This document shows, piece after piece, positions 56,057 to 64,000 of a stretch of DNA of 64,000 nt. Position 1 is the stretch's first letter, and each line of letters starts with the position of its first letter. A program made the position numbers and the translations under genes. This DNA comes from Bacteroidetes bacterium GWA2_40_15 (GTDB lineage: Bacteria; Bacteroidota; Bacteroidia; Bacteroidales; VadinHA17). The notes beneath the pieces were generated by a model. It worked only from the letters and a program-made list of their open reading frames with translations. It ran no database searches and was not told where the DNA came from. The stretch is taken from NCBI GenBank assembly GCA_001768195.1, contig MENI01000088.1:13265-77264 (forward strand). The letters are read 5' to 3'.

Positions 56057-58186
56057 TTAGTTATAAAGACATACCATCATTTCAAAATCACCAATCTGTG
56101 GTACCAGGCACTCAATCCATCCATCACTTTGCCTGTTAAACTTAAGGCTGAGGCCTGACCGCAAAAGCCTGACCTCCTTAACAGGCTTTAAGGGTTTCAG
56201 ACGAATAGTGGTATTATGAATGGTAACCGGTTCGCGGACTGAATTACCCATAAACCCTGAATGATTGATCATTCCGACCCACTCAAAAGCCCCGTTAAGG
56301 TTGGCTAAACGGGTCATTTCAATTAACGGAGAAGCATCAGTTTCCAGATCACTCTCAACCTTCAGAAGAGTATTCAATGATGCAAGGAATAAAGCCCTGT
56401 GAGCATAATTCCCTTTTTTGTTATATTCAGAACCTAACATCCATGGAATAAATACAGTTTTTCCTTTTCCATATGTATAAGAGATTGCTCCGGGGAAATC
56501 AGTAATATCATTTTCGTGATAATAGGTTTTTTCAGCAGGTCCATACATGTTACTGGGAAGGAATCTCATATAACCCTGAGCATTCTCCTTAACTTTGCAC
56601 TTCAGAAATCCTGAATTCATCATCATCAGAGTAAAATCCTTAAACTCTTCCCCGCCAAGCGCCAGTTTATCACTCTCTGTTACTTTGAGATAGGTGGCCT
56701 GTGACTGAGGAAAAACCTCATAATCAGATTCAACACCAAGTGATTTCAACCTGATCTTATTTATTGGTTTTCCGGTGCTATCATTTACAGATGTAGCCCC
56801 GGTAACAAATAATTTACCTCCACCCTGAACATAAGAATCAAGCAAACTGACAAGGTTCTCACTCATACCCGGGATATCCGCAAGGATAAGCACATCATAA
56901 TCTTCAATTTTTCGAGGAGTTCTGTCGCTTCCCAGCTGCGAAGGAATTATTACATCATACATAATATGCTCTTCGGAAAGCAATTTCATCATACCCTGGT
57001 ATTCCCCTCCCGAACCCTGGATAAGGGCAACTTTATTCAGGGCCTGCACATTTGTAAATAATTTTTCATATCTCTTGTGGAAAGCAAATAATTCATTCAC
57101 AATTGGGAAAAAAACACGGTCTTCATAATGAACCAGTGTGCCAACAACTACCAGACTGACAGGTGCACCGTGAAGCATATTCTCAAGCCACCAAGTCCTT
57201 AACAGATTTGGCGAGCTGATTATATTCCGGTATCCGATAGCCTGGAATCCCATGATGAGATTTAATGGGGTTCTGTCATTATAGGAACCAAGGATCCGTT
57301 TAACATTATTTGTTGCATGATAAATATTATCGACTCCAGTCGACATTGATGCCCCCGATTCAGAGGCGATCCATGACGTACCAATAGCATTGTAATTATA
57401 GATAACGAGGTTTGGATTCTGCTGCTTTATAAAGCCGGTAATTTTATTATAGAGTTCTTCTGATGTTACTCTCTGGAATTGCCTGTATTCACTGATTCCC
57501 GGATCATCATTAAATTTTGGAAGTTTTAGCCCGCTGTAAGCCATAAATCGTTTCCTGCAATTCTCACACTGGCAAATTCCATGGTCTGCTCCGGCATAAG
57601 TAGGGCCTGTATATCCCATCATATTGAAAAAGATACCATCAAAAGGATAATTCGAAATGGCTTCTTCTAATATCTTAAAAGCATATTCCTGGTAATAGTC
57701 TCCGTTGATACAGGCAGAGTAAAGACCGTTGAAAACCTGAGGCTTCCCATCGGTGCCGACAAACAGCCACTCAGGTTTCCGTACTGCTATGCTGGAATCC
57801 AGCTTACTGAAATCGAACCGTGCGATATATCTTATGCCGTTTTCATGAAATCTATTTATCAGGTTAGCTACAAGATCATCAGCTCCGATATTGGGATTCT
57901 TCCATTGATATGGCAGCTTTGTCTGATAATTAGCTACGATTCCTCCGGTATTGAATAATACTGTATTGGCAGATGCATCAATTATCGATTGTACGTATGC
58001 ATCTCTGTCCATACTGCCTTCAATCTCAGGAAGATTGGTTTGTATCAGTCTGATCGGAGTACGGTTCCACCAGGTTCCGTCATAACTACCTGGATCAATT
58101 GAAGAAAGCGAAAAATCTTCTGGCTGATTACAGGAGATCAGCATAAGGGAGATCAATCCTGCTATAAAAAATAAACTTGCTTTCAT
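56057..58186 (-). CDS. putative glycoside-hydrolase-like lipoprotein with GATase-like domain
   Basis: A 709-residue lipoprotein (MLISCN, Cys19). The N-terminal half (about 30-375) looks like a (beta/alpha)8 barrel of the uncharacterised GHL6/DUF4838 type, with DGIFFNMMGYTGP and a CxCxxC-like CQCENC segment. Residues about 395-480 resemble the class I GATase-like beta-galactosidase trimerisation domain (YDVLILADIPGMSENLVSLLDSYVQGGGKLFVTG). The rest is beta-rich. No nucleophile/acid pair can be assigned, so glycosidase activity is inferred from fold only. Confidence 0.65.
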   Translation of the reverse strand: MKASLFFIAGLISLMLISCNQPEDFSLSSIDPGSYDGTWWNRTPIRLIQTNLPEIEGSMDRDAYVQSIIDASANTVLFNTGGIVANYQTKLPYQWKNPNIGADDLVANLINRFHENGIRYIARFDFSKLDSSIAVRKPEWLFVGTDGKPQVFNGLYSACINGDYYQEYAFKILEEAISNYPFDGIFFNMMGYTGPTYAGADHGICQCENCRKRFMAYSGLKLPKFNDDPGISEYRQFQRVTSEELYNKITGFIKQQNPNLVIYNYNAIGTSWIASESGASMSTGVDNIYHATNNVKRILGSYNDRTPLNLIMGFQAIGYRNIISSPNLLRTWWLENMLHGAPVSLVVVGTLVHYEDRVFFPIVNELFAFHKRYEKLFTNVQALNKVALIQGSGGEYQGMMKLLSEEHIMYDVIIPSQLGSDRTPRKIEDYDVLILADIPGMSENLVSLLDSYVQGGGKLFVTGATSVNDSTGKPINKIRLKSLGVESDYEVFPQSQATYLKVTESDKLALGGEEFKDFTLMMMNSGFLKCKVKENAQGYMRFLPSNMYGPAEKTYYHENDITDFPGAISYTYGKGKTVFIPWMLGSEYNKKGNYAHRALFLASLNTLLKVESDLETDASPLIEMTRLANLNGAFEWVGMINHSGFMGNSVREPVTIHNTTIRLKPLKPVKEVRLLRSGLSLKFNRQSDGWIECLVPQIGDFEMMVCLYN

Positions 58187-58308
58187 AAAGTGGTATTTTC
58201 TTACAATATGGAAATGAAAGTTTTAATAATGAGTATCGGTTATCAATAATGGAATAAAGACTATTGATTTTGGGATAATCCCCTTTTAATTTAGTTTCAT
58301 TAAGAAAG

Positions 58309-58484
58309 CGGGAGATTCCTCATTCATCCTCCTTTGTCGGATTCATTCGGAATGACAGTTTTCTTTATTTTATTGGGGGGGGGGTGGAGCAGAGAGCGGG
58401 CAGTGCCCGCTCTCTGCTCCACCCCCAGTGACCACACAGCACTATGTCATCCCGAGTACGCCATCTGGCGGACGAGGGATCTCC
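58309..58484. repeat. composite inverted-repeat element
   Basis: The outer left arm (GGAGATTCCTC ... CGGAATGACA) and the complement of the right arm (GGAGATCCCTC ... CGGGATGACA) are related in inverted orientation, flanking the palindrome and a 10-base G-run. The GAGAT..CCTC..GGAATGACA type of sequence looks like a multi-copy intergenic element of Bacteroidota, but copy number cannot be seen in this window. Confidence 0.6.
58380..58426. repeat. 47-base near-perfect palindrome
   Basis: Two perfect 23-base arms around a single central G (58403). The left arm begins in a run of ten Gs (58375-58384), the right arm ends in Cs. As RNA or single-stranded DNA it would form a very stable stem with almost no loop. 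Confidence 0.85.
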
Positions 58485-58745
58485 TACTCCCAAAACTGAC
58501 TTCTTCATTTGTATTTCTTGGTCGATATTCGATTTCCTATTGAATTATTCTTCAAACCAGATACTCATAATATTTTACAATCATCAATATACTTAAAAAA
58601 AAGAAACTAAACCATTCTCCCAATGTATTGTTATCTTTATAAATATTTGCTCTTAATATGTTCACAAATTCGCAGATTTGATTGCTGCTATTTAGTTGAT
58701 TAAAATAGGTTATTGAGCATAAAGAATTAAAACGATAACATTAAA

Positions 58746-59675
58746 ATGGGACAGACAATATTAGGTTCAGGTGGCGGTATCGGTGTTCCCTTAGCCAGGG
58801 AGTTGAAAAATTACACAGATCAGATCCGTCTTGTCAGCCGGAATCCAAAAAAGGTGAATGATACCGATGAACTATTCCCGGCTGATGTCAATGACTTAAG
58901 TCTGGTTGACCGTTCAATTGCCGGAAGTGAAGTGGTTTATGTGACCATCGGATTTCAATATAACCTCAAAGTATGGCAAAAAACATGGCCTTCCTTTATG
59001 CAGGAAGTAATTAATTCATGCATCAGGAATAATGCAAAACTGGTTTTCTTCGATAATGTCTATATGTATGAGAAACCATCAATCCCGTTCATGACAGAAA
59101 CTTCACCAATAAATCCACCAAGTGAAAAAGGGAAAGTAAGACAGCAAATTCGTGAAATGATCCTGAAGGAAGCTGAAAAAGGGAAACTTACTGCTTTGAT
59201 AGCAAGATCTGCTGATTTTTATGGGCCTGAGAATAAAAACAGTTCTCTTACAATTATGGTTGCTGACAACCTTATGAAAGGCAAAAAAGCGCAGGTATTT
59301 GGTAATCCTGATAAAATCCATACATATACATATACCCCTGATGCTGCAAAAGCCACTGCAGTATTAGGTAACACTCATGATGCATATAACCAGGAATGGC
59401 ATGTACCTACCACAAAAGAAAAGGTTACAGTCCGGCGCTGGATAGAGCTGATCGCAAAAGAGCTTGATACAGAACCCAAAATTCAGAATGTGCCGGCATG
59501 GATGATAAATATTTTGGGTGTTTTTGTTCCCATTATGAGAGAGTTCCCGGAGATGATATACCAGTATGAGCAGGATTATATTTTCGACAGCAGCAAATTT
59601 GAAAAGCGGTTCGGGATAACATCAACCTCTCCCGAAGAAGGGATTAAAAGACTGGTTGAAAGCCTGAAAGAATAA
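58746..59675 (+). CDS. NAD(P)-binding epimerase/SDR-type protein
   Basis: A 309-residue cytoplasmic protein with an N-terminal Rossmann motif (ILGSGGGIGVPLARELK, about 5-20) and extended-SDR features. The usual YxxxK is replaced by a region around VYMYEKPS and GKVRQQIREM. It resembles NAD-dependent epimerase/dehydratase or atypical NAD(P)H-binding proteins of unknown substrate. It lies 35 bases upstream of the hemerythrin gene but with no overlap, so an operon is possible but not shown. Confidence 0.72.
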   Translation: MGQTILGSGGGIGVPLARELKNYTDQIRLVSRNPKKVNDTDELFPADVNDLSLVDRSIAGSEVVYVTIGFQYNLKVWQKTWPSFMQEVINSCIRNNAKLVFFDNVYMYEKPSIPFMTETSPINPPSEKGKVRQQIREMILKEAEKGKLTALIARSADFYGPENKNSSLTIMVADNLMKGKKAQVFGNPDKIHTYTYTPDAAKATAVLGNTHDAYNQEWHVPTTKEKVTVRRWIELIAKELDTEPKIQNVPAWMINILGVFVPIMREFPEMIYQYEQDYIFDSSKFEKRFGITSTSPEEGIKRLVESLKE

Positions 59676-59710
59676 TCTATTAAGGATTTCATTCACTTAA
59701 CTTTCGGTCA

Positions 59711-60418
59711 ATGTATCTTACAGATAAAACATATATTAAATCTGATATGAAAATATCGGATATTATCAGAGAGAATCCCTCAATTATTCTCGTCCTTGAA
59801 CATTTTGGAATAGAGGATACCCTGCATGAAAAGTCAGTATCGCAGCTGTGCAAACAAGCCGGGATAGGAGAACTCCTGTTCATTGTCATATGCAATCTCT
59901 ACAATGGATTTGCCTTCAATGAACCTGATAAATTAAGTAATTCAGATATCCCGGTTATTATTTCATACCTGAATAACAGCCACCTCTATTATAAAAATGA
60001 AAAATATCCGGAGATCATCGCTTACATAAGGCAATTGAATGCTTACGGCCACTCCAGAGAGATAAAACTGGCCGAGGTATTTTTCAACGAGTATTTTGAG
60101 GAGGTTATAGAACATCTTGATTATGAGGATAAAATTGCCTTCCCATATTTTTATCAGCTCTTCGAGGATAACAGGATTAAATCCAATGATGGCTATTCTG
60201 CTTCCAGCTATTTAAAACATCATTCTGATGTTGAATCAAAGCTTACGGATTTTAAGAACCTCCTTTTAAAGCACCTTCATATAAATAATCAGGGACCTGT
60301 TAAAAGAAAGCTTCTATACTCACTGTTTGAACTGGAATTTGATCTGAAAATTCATTCCATGATTGAAGAACAGGTTCTGATACCTCTTGTCATCTCAATC
60401 GAAAACAGAAACCTCTGA
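59711..60418 (+). CDS. hemerythrin-domain protein with ScdA-like N terminus
   Basis: A 235-residue cytoplasmic protein. Residues about 10-45 (KISDIIRENPSIILVLEHFGIE) resemble the N-terminal domain of ScdA/YtfE iron-sulfur repair proteins, but the usual Cys pair is absent. Residues about 85-228 form a four-helix hemerythrin-like domain with ligands His91, His135 and Glu139 (HLDYE), His170/171 and His215 and Glu219 (HSMIE). It should bind a di-iron centre and sense or react with O2, NO or oxidative stress. Its stop overlaps the start of the LuxR-type regulator gene (TGATG). Confidence 0.83.
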   Translation: MYLTDKTYIKSDMKISDIIRENPSIILVLEHFGIEDTLHEKSVSQLCKQAGIGELLFIVICNLYNGFAFNEPDKLSNSDIPVIISYLNNSHLYYKNEKYPEIIAYIRQLNAYGHSREIKLAEVFFNEYFEEVIEHLDYEDKIAFPYFYQLFEDNRIKSNDGYSASSYLKHHSDVESKLTDFKNLLLKHLHINNQGPVKRKLLYSLFELEFDLKIHSMIEEQVLIPLVISIENRNL

Positions 60419-61014
60419 TGCAATCCGGTGTTTTCAATATAGGAATAATTGAGCCTTCTGACCTTCTGTACGAAGGGTTGACCAATATACTCCTGAAGTA
60501 TAAGTCGAGACTCAGATTATACAGAATAGATGAACTTGATGATTATTCACGATCAATTCCTCATATTGATTTTGATCTGATAATCCTGAACACATCTCTT
60601 ATACAAAACAGGATAAAAATATTCAGGAATTTAAAAAGAGAAAAACCTGATATCCGCTGGATAGGAATTATGCATTCGTTAATTAATGCAGAAACACTGA
60701 CCGAGTTTGATGATATCATCCGTATAGATGAAAATGGTGAAACTATCTGTAAAAAAATATTCAGGTTTTCAGATACTAATAAGACACCTCCCTCTTCAAC
60801 GCAGCAAAAATCACTTTCAGAGAGAGAGACGGATGTTCTTAAGCTACTCTCAGGGGGGCTCTCAAATAAAGAAATAGCCGACACCTTAAATATCAGCATT
60901 CACACAGTCATAAGTCACCGCAAGAACATATCCCAAAAAACCGGGATAAAGAGCCAGTCAGGTCTCACCATTTACGCAATATCGAACAACATAATCTTTC
61001 TCGATAAGATCTGA
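60418..61014 (+). CDS. LuxR-type regulator coupled to the hemerythrin protein
   Basis: A 198-residue DNA-binding protein. The C-terminal LuxR/FixJ helix-turn-helix (about 132-195, LSERETDVLKLLSGGLSNKEIADTL) is clear. The N-terminal half has a receiver-like fold, but the phosphorylated Asp position (DLIILNTS) is Asn58, so phosphorylation is not expected. The start codon overlaps the hemerythrin stop by one base. The hemerythrin/LuxR pair recurs in Bacteroidota, where the first probably senses redox or gas and the second controls transcription. Targets are unknown. Confidence 0.85.
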   Translation: MQSGVFNIGIIEPSDLLYEGLTNILLKYKSRLRLYRIDELDDYSRSIPHIDFDLIILNTSLIQNRIKIFRNLKREKPDIRWIGIMHSLINAETLTEFDDIIRIDENGETICKKIFRFSDTNKTPPSSTQQKSLSERETDVLKLLSGGLSNKEIADTLNISIHTVISHRKNISQKTGIKSQSGLTIYAISNNIIFLDKI

Positions 61015-61136
61015 GGAACAACTTCTTATCGTTTTTAGGGATTCCCGGGAACAAAAATCATTACTTATTGGGATTGCCGCCTGGCAGCATCAGTGTTTTC
61101 TTTGCAGAGCAACTTTAATTATTAAATCTGCATAAA

Positions 61137-62345
61137 ATGAAAAAGATTATAATCTTTATAGCCCTGGCTTATGTAAATACAATGATGATGCTGGCGCAGG
61201 GACAAGATTCTACCGGTACAGAATATCTGAACAGTGCCGGGATAATGCTAAATAATGATGGCAAACTCAATATCGGAGGATATGGAGAAGTTCACTATAA
61301 TCAGCCTCTGAAAAATTATCAAAAAGATCTTGGAACACTTGATGTTCACAGAATTGTAATGTTCCTGGGTTACAATTTTTCGAAAAAAACTCAATTTGTA
61401 TCAGAAATTGAATTTGAATATGCAAAGGAGGTCTGGATTGAACAGGCATTTCTACAGCACAGAATAAATAATTTCATCAACTTCCGGGCTGGTTTGCTTC
61501 TGGTACCAATGGGGATTATAAATGAATATCATGAACCAACGACGTTCAATGGTGTTGAAAGACCTGTTATCGACAACAAATTGTCTCTCAGTACATGGCG
61601 GGAAGTAGGCTTTGGATTGTCAGGCAATATACTGCCTGCTACATTGAAATATCAGGTGTATGCCTTTGGGGGGTTAAATGGCTATGATACAAAAGCAATT
61701 TTCAACGGATCTGCCGGATTGAGAGAAGGGCGTCAGAAAGGATCAAAAGCCTATGTCAGCTCACCTGCCGTGACAGGTAAAATCGAATTTTACGGAATAA
61801 AGAACCTTAATATAGGTCTTTCAGGATATTTAAGCAAATCGCAGAGCAGATTGTTTGGGAAACTACAGGACGACGATACAAATCAGAAACTAAAAGCTGA
61901 TTCCTCCGTTGTCGGAATTGCAATGGTTGGCGCCGATGCAAGATTCCGGCTCAAAGGAGTTGAAATGAGAGGACAGGTTTACTATACATCCCTCTCAAAT
62001 ACTGAACAATATAACACATTTACCCGGACAGGAACAGCCAACAATGATCTTGGAAAATCCATGATGGGGTATTATTTAGAGGCGGGATATAATGTTTTAT
62101 ATCTGATTAACTCAATTAAACAGGAGCTGGTGCCATTCGTAAGGTATGAGTTTTATAACACCCATCATTCCGTTGATAAGATAACTGCAGTGAACCTGAA
62201 TTACAAAAACCGATTAATAACCACAGGATTAACTTTCAGGTTAAATTCCATGGCTGTTATTAAATCCGATATACAGTTTATTAAATCTGCTGTTTCAGAG
62301 GAATATAGTAAGACTTTTAATGCCGGGATAGGCGTAATGTTTTGA
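61137..62345 (+). CDS. outer-membrane porin-like protein
   Basis: A 402-residue protein with a signal peptide (about 1-21) and a beta-barrel pattern of alternating aromatic strands, ending in FNAGIGVMF, the aromatic C terminus of outer-membrane barrels. It resembles phosphate-selective porin O/P and related porins (YGEVHYNQP, FRAGLLLVPMG, GVERPV). The FMN-binding-domain gene follows after 12 bases, so they form an operon. Substrate unknown. Confidence 0.78.
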   Translation: MKKIIIFIALAYVNTMMMLAQGQDSTGTEYLNSAGIMLNNDGKLNIGGYGEVHYNQPLKNYQKDLGTLDVHRIVMFLGYNFSKKTQFVSEIEFEYAKEVWIEQAFLQHRINNFINFRAGLLLVPMGIINEYHEPTTFNGVERPVIDNKLSLSTWREVGFGLSGNILPATLKYQVYAFGGLNGYDTKAIFNGSAGLREGRQKGSKAYVSSPAVTGKIEFYGIKNLNIGLSGYLSKSQSRLFGKLQDDDTNQKLKADSSVVGIAMVGADARFRLKGVEMRGQVYYTSLSNTEQYNTFTRTGTANNDLGKSMMGYYLEAGYNVLYLINSIKQELVPFVRYEFYNTHHSVDKITAVNLNYKNRLITTGLTFRLNSMAVIKSDIQFIKSAVSEEYSKTFNAGIGVMF

Positions 62346-62357
62346 AACTAAAATCAA

Positions 62358-62939
62358 ATGAAATCATTAATAATACTATTAGTTTGCATTACATCATTAC
62401 TTACAAACAGTCAGTCTGATTATGAGGTGGATTATAAACCCAGATTGCTGCTTAAAGAGCTGGATGACCGTTCATGCAGGGAGGACTTTGAACTTCGGGA
62501 ATTAAAGCTGCCCGACACATTAGCCGGAATTTACAGAATTTACGGAAAATTCTTTGAAGTCATATGCAATGAAAAGAGAATTTCCACTGTATATATTGGA
62601 AGAGTATACTGTTGCAGAGCAGGAGGTTGTGTCAATCAGTTCGTGAAAGAAAGTGAAGCTGACTTCGAGTATTTTGACTATTTCATACTGTTCGGTTTAC
62701 ACAATAAGATCTCCTCAGTAAGGATTTACAATTATGCAGCAACCCATGGCCAGGAAATAACAGCCAAAGGATGGCTGAATCAGTTTACAGGATTTGATGG
62801 AACACGGAGTCTTCGTGTCGGTAAAGAAATAGATTCAGTTTCGGGCGCAACAATTTCTGTAAATGGACTGGTTGCTGACGTTCAGGAAAAAACTGCCATT
62901 CTGAGAAAAACAGAATTGTCATACAGACTTCAGGAATAA
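62358..62939 (+). CDS. FMN-binding-domain protein with flavinylation motif
   Basis: A 193-residue secreted protein (signal about 1-19). The C-terminal region (about 115-180) is an FMN_bind-like domain with the sequence DSVSGATI (Asp159, Ser162, Gly163, Ala164, Thr165), matching the ApbE target motif in which the Thr receives covalent FMN. A Cys-rich patch (VYCCRAGGC, 84-91) precedes it. The gene is 12 bases after the porin. A periplasmic electron carrier is inferred, and no ApbE is visible in this window. Confidence 0.75.
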   Translation: MKSLIILLVCITSLLTNSQSDYEVDYKPRLLLKELDDRSCREDFELRELKLPDTLAGIYRIYGKFFEVICNEKRISTVYIGRVYCCRAGGCVNQFVKESEADFEYFDYFILFGLHNKISSVRIYNYAATHGQEITAKGWLNQFTGFDGTRSLRVGKEIDSVSGATISVNGLVADVQEKTAILRKTELSYRLQE

Positions 62940-63054
62940 CAGGGATACCTGAAGAAGCTCCGGTTATTTTATACCAATTTATTTAATTTATTGAAAATAA
63001 ATGCAATAATCCGATATTAAAATGTACCTTGCGCAAAATTTAATAAAATCAATT

Positions 63055-63246
63055 ATGAGTAAAGGAACAGTAAAATTCTTTAATGAATCAAAAGGATTCG
63101 GATTCATTAAAGACGAAAATTCATCAAAAGAGTACTTTGTGCATTCGTCAGGTTTACATGACAGTATAAAGGAAAATGACGTTGTGACCTTTGAGCTTGA
63201 AAATGGCAAAAAAGGCTTAAATGCAGTAAATGTTAAACTTGCTTAG
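63055..63246 (+). CDS. CspA-family cold-shock protein
   Basis: A 63-residue single cold-shock domain (MSKGTVKFFNESKGFGFI, RNP-2 like VHSSG) starting at the ATG 63055; an upstream in-frame ATG at 63022 would add an unusual N terminus. It binds single-stranded RNA/DNA as an RNA chaperone. A strong Rho-independent terminator follows 30 bases after the stop. Intact and of normal length for the family. Confidence 0.9.
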   Translation: MSKGTVKFFNESKGFGFIKDENSSKEYFVHSSGLHDSIKENDVVTFELENGKKGLNAVNVKLA

Positions 63247-63274
63247 TTTATCTTTTTGATCATTTAATATCGTT

Positions 63275-63299
63275 AGTCCCGCTAACCGCGGGACTTTTT
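63275..63299 (+). terminator. Rho-independent terminator after the cold-shock gene
   Basis: AGTCCCGC and GCGGGACT form an 8-bp GC-rich stem with a 5-base loop, followed by TTTTT on the plus strand. It ends the cold-shock transcript. Confidence 0.9.
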
Positions 63300-63316
63300 A
63301 TTTAAACCTGAGATTT

Positions 63317-63475
63317 ATGCTGGAAAGAAAAATAAATATTGTTAAATCACCCGACTTGTCGAAACTGAGGGAAGTTGTTATTGACCACCGCACAAAAATT
63401 TATATATCTCCTGATGCGGATATCGAGAAAGCAAAAGAGAGTTACCTGAACAGGATAGCAAGGAAGAAGCCATAA
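63317..63475 (+). CDS. unannotated small protein (52 codons) between two cold-shock genes
   Basis: An ATG at 63317 opens a 52-codon frame ending TAA at 63473. The product is charged and basic (LERKINIVKSPDLSKLREVV, RIARKKP) with no signal or membrane segment. It lies 19 bases downstream of the cold-shock terminator and converges with the CSD gene at 63478. I do not recognise a family. The clean coding composition suggests it is real. Confidence 0.6.
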   Translation: MLERKINIVKSPDLSKLREVVIDHRTKIYISPDADIEKAKESYLNRIARKKP

Positions 63476-63477
63476 TA

Positions 63478-63933
63478 TTACTCCTTAAAGAGCTTGACCT
63501 TAATGGCAGCCGGACCTTTATTCCCTTTGCCTATTTCAAAACTTACGATACTATTCTCCTCTACAGGTTCAAGGAGGCTGTTGGCATGAACAAATATACT
63601 CTGTCCGGAACTCATGTCCCTGATAAAACCATAACCTTTTGATCTGTTATATGTTGTAACAATTCCTTTCCTTATATAATCCGGTGTTGCCGAAGCGTTA
63701 TTTTTAGTTGCGCTGAGCTCAATACTTTCAACAGCAACGATAATCTTCTTGTCAGGGTCCGGAGGTGTTGATGTTAACTTACCGAATTCGTCAACATAAG
63801 CAATCATGTCATTGAAATTGCTCTTTTTGCCTTCACTCTTTCTCTTAGCCCGTTTCTGCTCTTTATCTTTTCTCTTTTTATCCTTCTTCGTCCGTACCTC
63901 TTTTTTATTGAATGTCTCCTGTGATCTTCCCAT
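63478..63933 (-). CDS. cold-shock-domain protein with basic N-terminal extension
   Basis: A 151-residue protein. Residues 1-45 are a highly basic, Lys/Arg/Gln-rich extension (KKEVRTKKDKKRKDKEQKR). Residues about 85-148 form a cold-shock domain (RKGIVTTYNRSKGYGFIRD, then IFVHANSLLEP). The extension probably gives extra RNA or ribosome binding. The arrangement of extension plus CSD is widespread in Bacteroidota. It is convergent with the 52-codon gene. Confidence 0.83.
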   Translation of the reverse strand: MGRSQETFNKKEVRTKKDKKRKDKEQKRAKRKSEGKKSNFNDMIAYVDEFGKLTSTPPDPDKKIIVAVESIELSATKNNASATPDYIRKGIVTTYNRSKGYGFIRDMSSGQSIFVHANSLLEPVEENSIVSFEIGKGNKGPAAIKVKLFKE

Positions 63934-64000
63934 TTTTATGTTTAAGTATGATTATTTATTAAATCTGTTATCAGTTAAACCAGGATCTTGTACAGTGATA

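Larger units (their letters stand above)
58187..58745. other. intergenic region containing a large composite inverted repeat
   Basis: No gene is seen in these 559 bases. They contain a 47-base palindrome (58380-58426) nested between two related arms (58309-58360 and 58443-58484), and an AT-rich stretch before the next gene. The 71-codon plus frame at 58334 runs through the palindrome and is not credible. Confidence 0.6.

Noticed and set aside
58334-58543. 69-codon plus frame over the palindrome
   Set aside because: Passes through the palindrome and repeat arms, so its codons are imposed by the repeat.
1-64000. CRISPR arrays, tRNA or rRNA genes
   Set aside because: No regularly spaced direct repeats and no recognisable tRNA or rRNA sequences were seen on reading both strands.

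Overview
This 64 kb window looks like chromosomal DNA of a Bacteroidota species, probably an environmental Bacteroidales/Marinilabiliales-type organism. The evidence is a SusC/SusD pair, other TonB-linked receptors with carboxypeptidase-like N-terminal domains, a DUF4249 lipoprotein, DUF5916, FISUMP, HYC_CC_PP and VCBS/UnbV proteins, a paired hemerythrin/LuxR module, many Bacteroidota-style lipoproteins, and moderately AT-rich DNA. No rRNA, tRNA or CRISPR array was recognised. The genus cannot be named from sequence alone.

Region 1 (0.1-13.1 kb, all minus strand) is a copper/heavy-metal resistance island. Read in transcription order it has an HYC_CC_PP protein, a periplasmic HMA-domain protein, a FISUMP lipoprotein, a second HYC_CC_PP protein, a membrane-anchored heavy-metal-binding-domain (HMBD) protein, a CusA/CusC/CusB tripartite efflux system, a second small HMBD protein and a CopB-type (CPH) P-type ATPase. 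The likely logic is that the ATPase and periplasmic metal-binding proteins hand Cu/Ag to the Cus pump for export across the outer membrane.

Region 2 (13.4-29.6 kb) mixes intact genes with an unusual density of broken ones. Intact genes are tcdA, a secreted TPR-CHAT protein, a DUF362 protein, an M48 lipoprotein with a small membrane protein, and a DUF5916 outer-membrane protein. Broken ones are an alpha/beta hydrolase lacking its nucleophile segment, a TPR remnant, an OmpA-domain remnant, an MG2 protein whose 3' end runs into a palindromic repeat, a hipBA locus whose HipA lacks the kinase domain, an AraC-TolB-TPR regulator with an internal deletion, and a short orphan coding remnant. The TPR remnant at 18.6 kb is a diverged copy of the TPR part of the broken regulator at 29 kb.

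Region 3 (29.7-51.9 kb) concerns polysaccharide and outer-membrane uptake. It has a GH16 lipoprotein; a five-gene minus-strand receptor cluster (barrel-less plug protein, unknown 239-aa protein, full TonB receptor, DUF4249 lipoprotein, MG2-plug fusion); GH16 and GH3 enzymes with a small lipoprotein; a VCBS/UnbV lipoprotein; a SusC/SusD pair with a clear terminator; and a PQQ-type propeller protein. GH16 plus GH3 beside SusCD suggests beta-glucan (laminarin-like) use.

Region 4 (51.9-64.0 kb) has a truncated lipid A-type acyltransferase, a small lipoprotein, a large AsmA-family protein, a putative glycosidase-like lipoprotein, an intergenic region with a 47-bp palindrome inside a larger inverted repeat, an NAD-binding epimerase-like protein, the overlapping hemerythrin/LuxR pair, a porin plus FMN-binding-domain protein with a flavinylation motif, and two cold-shock-domain genes flanking an unannotated 52-codon ORF.
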